Assembly: GCF_001886855.1 (NCBI RefSeq)
Contig: NZ_CP013197.1
Location: forward strand, 124,001-188,000
Direction: 5' to 3'
DNA length: 64,000 nucleotides
Source: Spiroplasma citri
GTDB taxonomy: Bacteria > Bacillota_I > Bacilli_A > Mycoplasmatales > Mycoplasmataceae
Part shown: piece by piece, positions 23,279-34,396 of the stretch
How positions within the stretch are numbered: position 1 is the first letter of the stretch
How the letters are laid out: each line of letters starts with the position of its first letter
The notes under the pieces: model-generated
The model's input: the letters and a program-made list of their open reading frames with translations, nothing else
What the model was told of the DNA's origin: nothing
Database searches by the model: none
Made by a program: the position numbers and the translations under genes

Positions 23279-23812
23279 ATGCTACTAGGAGAAAAAATTA
23301 AACTATTACGTCAAAAAAATAATTTAACAATTGAAGAATTAGCAAATCGTTGTGAATTAACGAAAGGTTTTATTAGTCAACTTGAACGCGATATTTCTTC
23401 TCCGAGTATTGAAACACTAGAAAGTATTTTAGAAGTTTTAGGCACCAACTTAGCAGATTTTTTTAAACAAGAAAAAAATAGAAAATTCGTTTATGCAGCA
23501 GAAGAACATTATAAAGTTGAACAAAATAATTATCGTATTGAATGATTAGTTCCTAATGCACAAGTAAATGAATTAGAACCAATTTTAATTCAAATTAAAC
23601 CGCAAGGAGAATCAGAACGCATATTACCATTTGAGGGTCAGATTTTTGGTTATGTTTTAAAAGGTACAGTGTTAGTTTATTCTGGACAAAAAGTACAAAA
23701 AGCACATACTCGTGATAGTTTTTATTTATATGGTAATAATCAACACTATTTAAAAAACGAAACAAATGAAATTGTTGAAGTATTATGAATATCAACACCA
23801 CCAATATTTTAA
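23279..23812 (+). CDS. XRE-family regulator with C-terminal cupin domain (polyamine operon)
   Basis: 177 residues. The N-terminal helix-turn-helix (GEKIKLLRQKNNLTIEELAN, then RCELTKGFISQLERD) is followed by a cupin sensor domain (RILPFEGQIFGYVLKGTVLV, then YSGQKV). Regulators of this type (PuuR/PotR-like) sense polyamines or related ligands. ATG 23279 is preferred over GTG 23273 because AAAGGAGG ends 7 bases before it. It starts the polyamine transporter operon (potA follows 24 bases later), and the palindrome at 23238 is a likely operator. Confidence 0.9.
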
Positions 23813-23836
23813 AAGATTAGAAAAGGAGCAGGAGCA

Positions 23837-24889
23837 TTGGAAACAAATATTTTAGAGTTACGAAACATTTCAAAACAATATGATGGGAAAGTGGTTTTGA
23901 AAGGAATTAACTTAAACATTAAAGAAGGAGAATTTGTCACATTACTAGGACCATCAGGATGTGGGAAAACAACAACATTAAGAATTATTGCTGGATTTGA
24001 ACAACCTAATAGTGGGGAATTATTATTTTTAGGGAAAGACTATTTAAAAACACCCGTTCATAAACGAGAAGTTAATACTGTTTTTCAAAATTATGCCTTA
24101 TTTCCGCATTTAACTGTTTTTGATAATATTGCTTATGGATTAAAAGTTAAGCGTAATAAATATGATGTTATTGAAACTGAAGTAAAGAAATTTTTACAAT
24201 TAGTAGGATTAGAAGGCTTTGAAGATAAATCAGTTGAACAATTATCGGGAGGGCAACGCCAACGTGTTGCATTAGCACGAGCATTAATTAATAAGCCAAG
24301 GGTTTTATTATTAGATGAACCAATGGCTGCATTAGATGTTAAATTACGAAAAAAAATGCAAGCAGAATTAAAAGCTTTGCAAGGAGAAATTGGAATTACT
24401 TTTATTTTAGTAACACATGACCAAGAAGAAGCATTAACATTGTCTGATCGTATTATTGTAATGAATGATGGAGCAATTCAACAAGTTGGTACACCCGCGG
24501 AAATTTATAATGAACCAGAAAATTTATGAACAGCACAATTTATTGGTGACTCAAATATTATTTCAAATGCAATTTTTATTAAAGATAATTTAGTAACAAT
24601 TGATGGTAAAAAAATTGTTTGTGTTGATCGTGGATTTGGTGAAAATGAAAATCAAATTGATATTATTATTCGTCCTGAAGATATTGATATTGTTCCAGTG
24701 GGAAAAGGATTCTTTACAGGAACAGTTAAAAGAGTTAATTTTAAAGGAGTTCATTGGGAAATTATTGTTAAATGTAAAGAACGAAAATATTTAATTCATT
24801 CAACAGATAGAGTTGAAGAAGGTGACCAAGTTGATATTTCGTGAAATGTTGAAGATATTCATGTTATGTGGAAAGAGATTGATGATTAA
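23837..24889 (+). CDS. potA: Spermidine/putrescine ABC transporter ATP-binding protein
   Basis: 350 residues. Walker [10 protein letters not shown] (about residue 39), Q-loop NYALFPHLT, signature LSGGQRQR (about 136), Walker B LLLDEP (about 158), H-loop VTHDQEEA, then a C-terminal TOBE-like regulatory domain. The start is TTG 23837, supported by AAAAGGAGCAGGAG upstream and by the lack of an ATG before the conserved [10 protein letters not shown]. It energises polyamine import with PotB and PotCD. TGA Trp codons at 24527-24529 and 24841-24843 region. Confidence 0.96.
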
Positions 24890-24898
24890 GGAGCAAGA

Positions 24899-25870
24899 AT
24901 GATGGAAAACAAAAGTAAACCACCAAAAAAGGGTAAAGGATGATTTAAAAAACAAGATAGTAAGGTTAAATCAATTAGTCAACATTTTGCTGCTTGATGT
25001 CGAACAAAATATTTAAACATTTCTTATCATGCGAAACAAAACAAATGGTTTAAAAGAGGATTTAATCCAATTTTATGGCCATATCTTATCATTATGATTT
25101 TGTTAATTGTTGTACCATTATTAATTATTTTATTATATTCATTTATTCAACCAACGGGAAATAGTTTAGGTTTTGAAATTAATTTTAAAAATTTTGTAAC
25201 TTTTTTTTCAGAGCAAAAATTTGTGATTGCACTTTTCTTAGCTTTAGGATATTCATTAATTGCGGCCTTAATTGCAATTGTGATTGCGTATCCAGTTGCT
25301 TATGTGATGGCGTTTTGTAAATCAAAACTATTGTCAAAAAATATTTGAATTTTAGTAACCTTACCAATTTGAATTAATATGTTACTAAAAATTATTGGAT
25401 TACAAACACTGTTTAATATTATTGCTCCAAGTTTACTTGGAACACCAATTTCGGTTGTTATCGGAATGATTTATGCATTTTTACCATTTATAATTTTACC
25501 AATTTATAATAGTTTAGATAAAATTGATACATCATTAATTGAAGCTTCAAAAGATTTGGGAGCAAACGGTTTTAAAACATTTTGAAAAGTTATTTTTCGT
25601 CAATCAATCCCAGGAATTATTGCAGGTGGAACATTATTATTAGTTCAAGCAGCAACTTCTTTAATTATTGTTAAATTTATGGGGAATGGTTGAATTAATT
25701 TAATTGTTGATGTGATTGAAGCATATTTCTTTAAAGGAGAAAACTTTGGAATTGGCGCAGCAATATCAGTTGTCTTAGCCCTTATTGTTTTTTTAATTAT
25801 TGTGTTATCAAATGCATTATCAAAATATTTTGAAATAAGAAAGGGGCGTCGCAATGAAAAAGTTTTTTAA
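24899..25870 (+). CDS. potB: Spermidine/putrescine ABC transporter permease PotB
   Basis: 323 residues. A basic N-terminal tail of about 60 residues ([19 protein letters not shown]) precedes six membrane segments. The EAA loop that docks the ATPase is [16 protein letters not shown] second ATG 24902 follows the first at once. It overlaps the start of potCD by 17 bases, so translation is coupled. Confidence 0.95.
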
Positions 25871-28463
25871 ATCATCTTATATGGCATTAATTATGTTATT
25901 CATTTATATTCCGATTATGATTTTAATTTTATTTTCATTTAATAGTGGTGAAAGTATGAGTATTTTTAATGGTTTTTCTGATCGTTGGTATAAACAACTT
26001 GCTAATGAACAACCTTTTTTACAAAGTATTATTGTTTCAGTCTTTACAGCGATAATTGCAACTGTTGTTTCAGTTATTATTGGAACTTTAGCTGCAATTG
26101 GATTAAGTCGGGCACGCCGAGTTACACAAAAAATGACATTATCAATTACTAATATTCCGTTAATTAATGCTGATATTATTACGGCTGTTTCGTTAATGAT
26201 GTTATTTATTGCCTTAGGAGGAAACTTTGGAATGTTAACATTAGTTTTAGCACATATTTCATTTGATGTACCATATGTAATTATTACAGTATTACCACGC
26301 TTACGGAAAGTTGATCCAAAATTAATTGAGGCTTCATTAGATTTAGGTGCAAAACCATCTCAAACTTTACGAAAAATTATTTTACCAATTTTAAAACCAG
26401 CAATTATTGCAGCTGCAGCAATTGCCTTTGCAATGAGTTTTGATGACTTTATTATTTCCTATTTTACTGGTGGTGATGATGTCAATGTTGCAACTTTTAT
26501 TTATACAATGAAACGAATTAAGCCTTTTATTAATGCTTTTGGAACAATTTGTATTGCAATTATTGGAGTTGTTATTATTGGATGAAATGGGTGAAATGTT
26601 TATAAAATTAATTATAATAAATTTCGTCGAGAAATGCTAAAAGGAACTTATAAAGATAAAGATATTATGCGTTATGAAAAAAAATTAGCTTTACTTTATC
26701 ATCAATTAAATAATAAAAAAATTAATAATGAAAAACAAAAAGAACAATTACGTTGAAAAATTGTTAGACTAGAAAAAAAATACGATAAAAGTGTTTTATG
26801 AATTAAGAATAAAAAACAAACTTTTATTGAGCGTCAAGAAACTAAAGAAAATATTAACAAAATATCACGGAAAAAATTCCGTTGATTGGCAAAAAGTTGA
26901 AAACCATTGTTACTAGCAACAATTTCAGTTGGTTCAATTGTGTTACTAACAGCAGTTTATATTAAAAATAATATTTATGATTTAGCAGTGGCAAATTGAG
27001 GTGAATATATTACTTCCGATTTAATCCGTGATTTTGAAAAAAAATATAATGTAAAAATTAAATATAGTGTTTATGATAGTAATGAAACATTATATAACAA
27101 ATTATATACGACACATTATGATGTAATGGTTCCAAGTGATTATATGGTGAATAAGTTAGCACAAGAAGGCCACTTAGAAGAAATTGATTATCAAAAATTA
27201 AATGATGTTGATAAGAATTTTAACATTATTAAACCTAACCCAAATTATCATGGACAAGATGTTACAGAAAGAACAATGGGAAATGAATATTTTAATGATT
27301 TAAATGTTGATATAGCAACAGTACAAAAAACAAATCCAGAATTTTATCAAAATTGTATTGTTCCTTCTACTTTGGATCCAACAACATCAAAATGTTTTGA
27401 TAAAAATTATGCGGCATCATTAGTTAATGGATTATTAAATGTTTTAAATAAAAATAAATTGAAAAAAGTTATTCTTCAAAGTGGAGAGAGTGAAGTTACT
27501 CAAAAAACAATTGTCAATTATAGTTTACCTTATTTTTGAGGGGAAGTATCAATGGTGATTAATCCAACAGAAAGTAACTTAAATTTTTTAAATGATATGT
27601 TTGCTAAAGCAAATCAAAATTTACCAACAACAGCTCAAGGTAAATTTGGTTATCAACGTGAAAAGTGAGCATCTAGTGCAAATCGTGACCAAATTAAACT
27701 TAATGATGTTAAAAATAATAATGTTATATCAAACGGAATTTCATGAGATATTTTATGACAAGCAGCAGCAAATAAACGAGTTTTAATTAATAATGATCCA
27801 CGAAATTTATTTATGTTAACTAGTGAAAAGAATTATTTCAAACCAGTGCCAACAACGCAAATGGAGGTTGATCATGGTTACAACGAATTAGCAACATTAT
27901 TAAAACATAATAATGTTGCCTTAATGAATGATGAGTTAATAAACGCCGTTGGTGATGGACATTTTGATTTTGCTTTTATGTATAATGGCGATGCAATTTA
28001 TGCTGATACATTATTTGCTAAAAGTCATCAAGAAGCTAGTGGAACAAAATTAATTATTACCCGCCCACGAGCAACAAAGGCGTGAACACCAGAAACAATT
28101 GAAGGAACTAACATTTGAAGTGATAACATGGTTTTATCAAAAAATGCTAGAAATCGAGACTTAGCTTATAAATTTATGAATTTTATTATTCAAAATTCAT
28201 CCGCATTAACAGAAGAAGCAAATTATACTTCACCGTATCAACAAGTAATGGACTATGAAAATAATTATAATTATAGTAATGCTCATGATCCAGAATCTGG
28301 TGCAATGGTTAATTATCAGCGTGATTATGTTCCTGTGGCAAAACTTAATAAGAAGGGAATGTATGTTGCTCAACCAGAAATGGCAGATGGTTCATTTGAG
28401 ATAACTGATTTAGATAGTTATGTATTAAATAAATATAATATTTTAATTGCTGGAAAAAACTAA
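25854..28463 (+). CDS. potCD: PotC-PotD fusion: permease plus polyamine-binding domain
   Basis: 869 residues in one open frame with many TGA Trp codons. Residues 1 to about 245 form a PotC permease with six helices and the EAA loop IEASLDLGAKPSQTL. Residues about 250-345 are a charged linker, cytoplasmic by the expected topology. A further membrane segment (LLLATISVGSIVLLTAVYI) is followed by a PotD-type periplasmic-binding domain of about 500 residues beginning ANWGEYITSDLI. This permease-receptor fusion is known from mycoplasmas and keeps the receptor at the surface of a cell without an outer membrane. The last residues run into a terminator. Confidence 0.95.
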
Positions 28464-28479
28464 TAATTATTTTGAAAAT

Positions 28480-28512
28480 AAAAAATAGGAGTCATTAACT
28501 TCTATTTTTTTT
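28480..28512 (+). terminator. Terminator of the pot operon
   Basis: AAAAATAGGAG...CTTCTATTTTTTTT forms a stem with a mismatch and a long T tail, 17 bases after the potCD stop. Confidence 0.75.
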
Positions 28513-28614
28513 ATTTTTAATATTAAATTTTAATTAACAAAAGGAAAATAAAAATAACATGATTATATAGTAATTTGAAAGTAGGGGAGAACAATTAAAA
28601 AGCAGGGGTATTTT

Positions 28615-29110
28615 ATGTTTACAATTTTATTTGGAGTATTAGTTACTTTAATTTATTTCTTATTTTCTTTTCGTGATAATAATTATCAAAAAAATAAAAC
28701 TACAACAGATTTTAATAATAATATTTATCAAATTGTTTTTACTAATAAATATAATTTGCCATTACTTAACAAAAATATTATTCCAACCCCACTTCAAATA
28801 ACTGAACAAATGCTTGGCATTTCAATTGAAGAAATTTTATTAAAATTTAATTTTAAGTTCCAAAATTATATGCCAATTAATAAAAATACGATACAAAAAA
28901 ATATCGACAAATGACAAGTATTGGCTTAATTCCAAACCCAAAATATATTAAATGATATCAGCGCCATTTAATTAACAAACAACTTTTAAATCAGGTTTTA
29001 ATCCCGCAATTTTTACAGTCTTAAATCATAAATATTTTACAATTAAAAATTGCTGATGCAAAAATAATAGTAAATAAATTACAACAATATTTAACAGGAA
29101 TTTATGTGAA
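28615..29110 (+). pseudogene. Decayed small membrane-anchored protein, possibly ComEA-like
   Basis: The frame opens at ATG 28615 (RBS AGCAGGGG) with an N-terminal membrane segment (FTILFGVLVTLIYFLFSF), then about 85 polar residues, ending at TAA 28927-28929. Coherent sequence seems to continue in another frame (SIGLIPNPKYIKWYQRHL), then in a third, until about 29110. The anchored N-terminus, the possible helix-hairpin-helix-like end and the position directly before comEC suggest ComEA, but similarity is weak. The gene is broken either way. Confidence 0.4.
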
Positions 29111-29136
29111 ATATTTTAATATTATAAGGTTATTTT

Positions 29137-31193
29137 GTGTTTTTTAATTTAAAATCTAAATTAAAATTTTTAAAATAAGAACAATTTTTATTGGTGGGTG
29201 GTATTATTGGATTTAATTATTTATTATTAATTAATAGTTATTAGTCAATTTTAGTTATTTTAGGTTTAGGTTTTATTTTGATTTGACAACAACAAAAAAT
29301 TTATTTAGGATTATTAATTTTTGTAATCATTATTTCAGCATTATGTCATTATTATTTGCAACAACCAAGTTTCCAAGAAAACAACATTGTTTATGGTAGA
29401 ATTCAAAAGCACGGGAATGGTTATTATTATTTGAGTGTTGGTTGAAAAAAATATTTTTTAAAAACAACTATTAATTTTAATTTACATGATCAAATTTGTT
29501 TACAAGGCTATTATTCTAACATTAAATCAGCATCTAGTGTGTATGAATTAAATATGCAATCGTTTTTAAATGCTAATAACATTTTTTATCAATTTAATAT
29601 AACGAAAGTAATTGCTGTTAAACCTGGAAATACGGTTCTTGCTAAAATAACAAAGTTTTTTAATAGTTATGATGACCTAACAAAAGATACGCTTGCTTTA
29701 TTTTTGTTTGGTCAAAAAGCAAAGGCAACGCTTGTTTTATATGATTATTTTATTCAATTGGGTGTTATTTATTAATTGTTTCAGGCTATCATCTTAATAT
29801 TTTGTTTTATATTTTAAGCAAAATTTTTAAACGAATAATGCGAAGAAAAGATTATTATATAATTTACTTATTCTTATTTTTTTATTTATATTTGTTAAAT
29901 TTTTCTTTTGCTAGTGTGAAAGCAATTATCTTGTTATCGTTATCACTATTTAATGCTCATTTTTGAAATTATAAATTAACAGCAAAATCAAAATGAAATT
30001 TAAGTATTTTATTAATATTATTATTTTTTCCATACAGTTTTTTAGGAAGTGGATTTTGACATAGTTTCACAATAACATGTCTATTTTTAAACTTAAATTC
30101 AAAAACAAAACATTATTATTTTTGACAGAAATTACTATACTATAACTTAATGGCGTTTATTTTTTTACTTGGATGAATGTTATATTTTAGTTATCAATTA
30201 AATTTTTCTAGTATTTTATTTAATTTGTTATTGCTCCCAATTTTATCATTAATTTATTTGTTTTCTTTAATAATTGTTTTTATTCCACCATGCTATTTTA
30301 TTTATCAATATTTTTATTTATTTTTAATCAATTATATGGTGATTTTAAATAAAATTAATTTAATTTGGAATGTTGGTTATGTCCCTGTGTGATATCTTTT
30401 GTTATATTATATTCTTTTATGAGGAATAATGAATAAGAGTGAATTTGTAAATAAGATATTTAGAATATTTTGCATTCTGTCAATAATTTGCTATGGTTTA
30501 CAACCATATTTTACTAGTATTCATTATTTAATGGCAATGTTAAATGTTGGTAATGGTCAAACAATTGTTTTTCACGACAAGCGAGATTGAAAAACAGTTT
30601 TATATGATGTTAGTGTGGGATATGGTCGTTTAAAACAATTAGTTAGTAATTATTTAAAATGAGCAGGTATTAATTGAATTAATGCTATTTTTATTTCTAA
30701 TCACCATGATGATCATAATAATAATTTAACAATTGTAAAAAAATATTTTAATGTTAAATAAGTGATTCAAAATAATACAAAGTTTAGAACATTTCAATTT
30801 GGAGGATTAAAATTTACTGTTTTGCATAAAAGAATTAATGATGAGGATGAAAACAATAATAGTTTAGTGCTTTTGGTTAAAATAAATCAATACCAAATTT
30901 TATTAACAGGTGATATTAGTAAAAAAATTGAGATAAATTTATTAAAAGAACAATTATATCCAATCACTTTGCTACAAGTGCAACATCATGGTTCAGAAAC
31001 TAGTTCAAGTTTAGTATTTTTGCATAAAATAATGCCAAAAGTTTGTTTTATTTCTGGTGAAAAAACAAAACGCCAAAATTATCCAGCACCAATAGTTATT
31101 GAAAATTTAAAAACTATTAGATGCCAAATTTATTTTACAAATGGTAAACAGAATCTTCAATCTGCACTTCGATTACACGATTCCTGTTTTTAA
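29137..31193 (+). pseudogene. comEC: comEC competence channel gene, multiply broken
   Basis: ComEC carries transforming DNA across the membrane. Recognisable parts are the competence domain (YLLVSGYHLNIL), several membrane helices (SILFNLLLLPILSLIYLFSL), and the C-terminal metallo-beta-lactamase-like domain (NHHDDHNNNL, ILLTGDISKKIE, LQVQHHGSETSSS). Lesions are in-frame TAA at 29176, in-frame TAG at 29242, a frameshift near 29763-29775 (the frame that ends at TAA 29773 must switch to give YLLVSGYH), and in-frame TAA at 30759-30761. The intact protein would be about 680 residues. Natural transformation by this route is therefore not expected in this strain. Confidence 0.8.
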
Positions 31194-31195
31194 TT

Positions 31196-31636
31196 ATGAT
31201 TTTTCTGTTGCTAATAATTATAATATTAACTCAAATTCGGGTTATGTTTTTGGTGGTGATTTACAAAATAAATATGGTTTGCAATATAAAAAAATTGAAG
31301 AACAAAAAAATCGGTTATAATGTTTTTGAATTGCAAGCACAAAAAGAGAATGATATGTATCGATATTATGATTTTAATTTTGGGATTTATAATTGGCAAG
31401 AGATTAATAATGGTTGTTTGTTCCCCGATAAGCAATGATTTCAAGTGCAATATATAACTCCTAAAGGTTGATGAGATTTAGAAACTCATATTAAAAATGC
31501 GGTGATTTGAATTGTTAATACTATTCCGGGAGTTAAACAAGTTAACGAATTAGCGAGCGGTGTTGGTAAGGTTTTTGAAACAGTATATAGTTTTTTTAGT
31601 CAAATATTTGAAGTATGAAAATTTAAGGTAGTATAA
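31196..31636 (+). CDS. Hypothetical protein with hydrophobic segments
   Basis: 146 residues. The N-terminus is a strongly hydrophobic helix (MIFLLLIIIILTQIRVMFLV). The C-terminal third has amphipathic or membrane-seeking helices (HIKNAVIWIVNTIPGVKQVN, then FETVYSFFSQIFEVWKF). It starts 2 bases after the comEC stop with no obvious RBS, so the N-terminal part may be misread and the gene may be a fragment. Four TGA codons are Trp. I do not recognise the family; a phage-derived membrane protein is possible given the mobile DNA that follows. Confidence 0.45.
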
Positions 31637-31681
31637 AAAAAGTAGGGTATAAAAATATAAAGAAATTAAATAAGAATAATT

Positions 31682-31708
31682 AAACCATTTACTAAAATGG
31701 TTTTTTTA
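31682..31708 (+). terminator. Terminator
   Basis: AAACCATTT, loop ACTA, AAATGGTTT plus a T run. Confidence 0.8.
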
Positions 31709-31738
31709 TTTGAAAAAACCTAAAATAACTAATTGATT

Positions 31739-31880
31739 CAAAACAAGGACAGCATCTTTAAATATTTATAATTTTTAAAATAATAAAAAAGTTGTTTCCT
31801 TTCTGAAAAAAACCATATTAAATTAAGAAATTATTAAATAATCCATATATCTACTTAGTAAAGGTGTTGTCCTTGTTTTG
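31739..31880. mobile_element. MITE-like element A with 21-bp terminal inverted repeats
   Basis: CAAAACAAGGACAGCATCTT(T) at 31739-31759 is repeated inverted at 31860-31880 with two mismatches. The inside, read on the minus strand, holds a leader-like sequence and CAGAAAGGAAACAAC, which resembles the leader and RBS of the transposase-like gene at 41667 (GAAAGGAAACAAC before its ATG), but no coding sequence. The minus-strand leader also matches 43087-43131. It looks like an IS that lost its transposase. A similar element lies at 51963-52129. Confidence 0.6.
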
Positions 31881-31937
31881 TTTCACTTAGTTATATTAAT
31901 AAATCAATCGTTAAATATTAGATTGGAGAAACTAAAA

Positions 31938-32057
31938 ATGGAAAAAATCAATATTATGATTAGATGCAGTAAGTGCGGAATGCCAAAGCGAATTCATAAA
32001 GTTAAACATCGCGAAAAAACAGAATGATTTGAAGATATTTATTATAGTCAATATTAA
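31938..32057 (+). CDS. 39-residue CxxC protein (module A)
   Basis: RBS TTGGAGAA precedes ATG 31938. The protein (MIRCSKCGMPKRIHKVKHRE in the middle) has one Cys-x-x-Cys pair and nearby His residues, so it may bind zinc as a small finger or act in a dimer. It is too short for family assignment. It is the first gene of phage module A. Confidence 0.5.
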
Positions 32058-32072
32058 TTTTGATTTATAAAA

Positions 32073-32318
32073 ATGAAAATTATTAAACAACAAAAAATAT
32101 GTGATGTTATTAATTGTTATAAATTATCATCATTTATCACCGAAGAATTTGAAACAAATAAAATTTTATGAACTTGTGAAAATCACAAAGTTTTATTAAA
32201 TCAAATTAAGTATATAAACAAAGAAAAAATTTGACTTTATAATAATTTGGAAAATTCAAGGATAGATGTTGATTGAAAAACTGGGTATTTAAAAATCTTT
32301 TTTAGTAAAATTAAATAA
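32073..32318 (+). CDS. 81-residue hypothetical protein (module A)
   Basis: Starts 15 bases after the previous stop. Basic, with two N-terminal Cys (QKICDVINCYKLSSF) and a later CENHK, the pattern of a degenerate zinc site. The same C...C...C-E-x-H arrangement is seen in the 59-residue protein at 35040. Three TGA Trp codons. No known domain. Confidence 0.5.
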
Positions 32319-32330
32319 TTCTAATATAAC

Positions 32331-32355
32331 AAGATGGATAACTCATCTATGGCAC
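32331..32355. repeat. 25-bp motif shared by the left ends of modules A and B
   Basis: The sequence beginning AAGATGGATAACTCATC is found again at 52156-52180 with one difference (TATGGCAC here, TATGACAC there). It contains the hairpin GATG...CATC. In both places it precedes the phage-like gene block. Confidence 0.75.
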
Positions 32356-32436
32356 ACTAGTTATGTTATTTGATTTATTAATTTTAATTTTATATTTCTT
32401 TTATTAAACTTGTTAATAGTTATTTTCAGTGTGCCA
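32350..32436. repeat. Inverted pair TGGCACACT...AGTGTGCCA in module A left end
   Basis: TGGCACACTAGTT at 32350-32362 is the exact reverse complement of AACTAGTGTGCCA at 60695-60707, the right end of module B. A shorter inverted partner, AGTGTGCCA, lies at 32428-32436. No gene is present between 32319 and 32660; the rest is the iteron region. Confidence 0.75.
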
Positions 32437-32480
32437 ATTTTTACTATTTTATATTTTTAATAATGCTTACAATGTTTATT

Positions 32481-32658
32481 AACAATGTTTATTAAACAAT
32501 AAATAAACTATAGATAAACAATATATAAACATTAAATAAACAATAGATAAACATTAAATATAACAATGTTTATTAAACAATAAATAAACTATAGATAAAC
32601 AATATATAAACATTAAATAAACAATAGATAAACATTAAATATAACAATGTTTATTAAA
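32481..32658. repeat. 81-bp tandem repeat of iteron-like units (candidate origin)
   Basis: Two full copies of an 81-bp unit (32481-32561 and 32562-32642) and the first 16 bases of a third (32643-32658). Each unit is built of short related words of the type ATAAACAATA and ATAAACATTAAA, repeated directly. The stretch is almost pure A/T and lies directly upstream of small phage genes. This is the architecture of an iteron-type replication origin or a protein-binding array. No gene is present. Confidence 0.75.
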
Positions 32659-32677
32659 AAAAGGAGTGTGATTAATT

Positions 32678-32842
32678 ATGTTAGGAATTTGAATATTTTT
32701 TTTAAAACGTAAATGTCAAATTTGTCATTCTATTTTGAATAAAAAAATTGTTGGTAGTTTGTATTTTAAGTTAAATGTTTGTTCAATGCAGTGTAACCGA
32801 AAGCGAGTTGATTTGAGTAATGTATCAGAAACCAAGTTATAA
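32678..32842 (+). CDS. 54-residue zinc-ribbon-like protein (module A)
   Basis: RBS AAAAGGAGTG precedes ATG 32678. CQIC and CSMQC pairs about 20 residues apart form a probable zinc ribbon. A hydrophobic-basic N-terminus is present (MLGIWIFFLKRK). It lies directly after the iterons, so it may be a DNA-binding replication or control protein. The end overlaps the next gene by 23 bases. Confidence 0.55.
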
Positions 32843-33260
32843 GAAGAATATTAACGTAGAAAATTGCTTTATTCGAAGAGAATTTATAGTTTTTAGAACA
32901 GATAAAGCTTCATTTATAAATTTACCTAATCATAATCGTCATATTGGTTTTTGATTGAGTAATAAGTTTATTTATCCGAGTGAAAAAAATTGTAATCAAG
33001 TAGCAATCGGTTTGATTTATGATAATTATTATTCTATTGTAAAATATGATGAAAATTTAAAGCGTAATATTTGAAAGAGTTTAACTGGAACGGAATTAAT
33101 TAATTTATATAATCAATATAAACAAAATTACTCTACTAATATGAAAAAAGCATTATTTTCAAGTGAACCTAAAAAAGTAAAAACAAATAAAAATAATTTC
33201 ACAAATTTAAGTGTTGAAAAAAAAGAACAATTAATTAAAGACTTAAAAAGTTTAAATTAA
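32820..33260 (+). CDS. 146-residue hypothetical protein (module A)
   Basis: Overlaps the previous gene and ends 153 bases before the methylase. Soluble. The middle reads [19 protein letters not shown] and the C-terminus is lysine-rich and helical ([15 protein letters not shown]). No known domain recognised. Its position after the iterons fits an early phage role. TGA is used for Trp. Confidence 0.55.
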
Positions 33261-33412
33261 AATATTCCCAAAAAAGTTTTAAATAATATACAAAGTTTTA
33301 AGATTATATATTAAATAGACATAACATAGAAAGCTCACTGCATATTTTAAAACACAATAGTATAGTGCCTGCGATCACCTTTAAAGTGAAGCGAAAGGCA
33401 AAGGGTGAAAAA

Positions 33413-34144
33413 ATGTTTAAAACAAATTTAGGAAAATTAATAAATGGAGATGCTTTGGAATTTATAAAGACATTAGAAAACGATAGTGTTGATTTAATAC
33501 TAACTGATCCGCCCTATTTATATAATTTATCAAAAAGAGAAAACGAACAAAAAAATGAAAAAAGCAATATAACCAAAAGCATAAATAAATATATTAATGC
33601 TATCTATGATAATAATTTACATAATTCATTTGATATAAATACTTATTTAGATGAGTTTTATCGAATTTCAAAAAATAAATTTATGTTAATTTGAATGAAT
33701 AGACAACAAATTATAGATTATTTAGATTGAGTTCGTAAAAAAGATATGCTTTATGATTTTATCCTTTGAAACAAAACAAATCCAATGCCAACTAATAATC
33801 ATATTTATCAAGATAAAGAATATTGTATGATAATTTATTCTAAAAAACATCGAATTCCGAATTATAAAAATGATTATGAAAGTAAAAAAACAATTTTTAA
33901 TTATTCAATCGGAAAAAAATTAACAAGACACCCAACAGAAAAACCATTATATATATTTAATCGATTAATTAGTAAATATAGTAAAGAAAATGATTTAATT
34001 TTAGATTGTTTTTTAGGAAGTGGTACAACCGCGTATGCTTGTGAACAGTTAAAACGAAAGTGATTGGGTTGTGAAATAAATAATGAATATTACAAAATAA
34101 TTAAAAAAAGATTAAAAAATATTCAGTTTAAATTTGAATTTTAA
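33413..34144 (+). CDS. DNA adenine-N6 methyltransferase (phage type)
   Basis: 243 residues. Motif IV DPPY (about residues 32-35) lies near the N-terminus, and motif I FLGSGTT (about 200-206) near the C-terminus, the beta-group order. RHPTEKP (about 172-178) is typical of this family. It methylates adenine, or cytosine N4 in some relatives, in a short target. No cognate restriction enzyme is visible, so it is probably an orphan phage methylase protecting phage DNA. ATG 33413 follows AAAGGGTG; the frame is open further upstream to a GTG at 33365, which has no RBS. TGA Trp codons are present. Confidence 0.9.
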
Positions 34145-34162
34145 TAGAAAGGAAATAAAAAA

Positions 34163-34396
34163 ATGAATATTGCTTCAATTTTGGCTAAATTAGAAAAAAT
34201 AGAATTAGAACAACAAAAACAAAGTATTTATTTAATTGCACTATCTAATAGTTGTTTGTCTGATTTACAAAAAACAGAATTATTAAATAATATTAATTTA
34301 ATTGATGAAGAATATAAACAAAAACAAAAAGATAAACGGCAAGCTAAAAAATTAGGACTTAGTTATGTTAAATATAAAAAAATGCAAAAACAATAA
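34163..34396 (+). CDS. 77-residue helical basic protein (module A)
   Basis: RBS AGAAAGGAA precedes ATG 34163. Helical throughout, with a coiled-coil start (ILAKLEKIELEQQKQSIYLI) and a basic end (KQKQKDKRQAKKLGLSYVKY). Function unknown; a phage DNA-binding accessory protein is possible. Confidence 0.55.
   Translation: MNIASILAKLEKIELEQQKQSIYLIALSNSCLSDLQKTELLNNINLIDEEYKQKQKDKRQAKKLGLSYVKYKKMQKQ

Noticed and set aside
25185-25367. Minus-strand frame inside potB
   Set aside because: Antisense shadow of an intact permease gene with a complete EAA motif.
32481-32658. Possible CRISPR array
   Set aside because: The 81-bp units are joined head to tail with no spacers and are internally repetitive; no cas genes are present.
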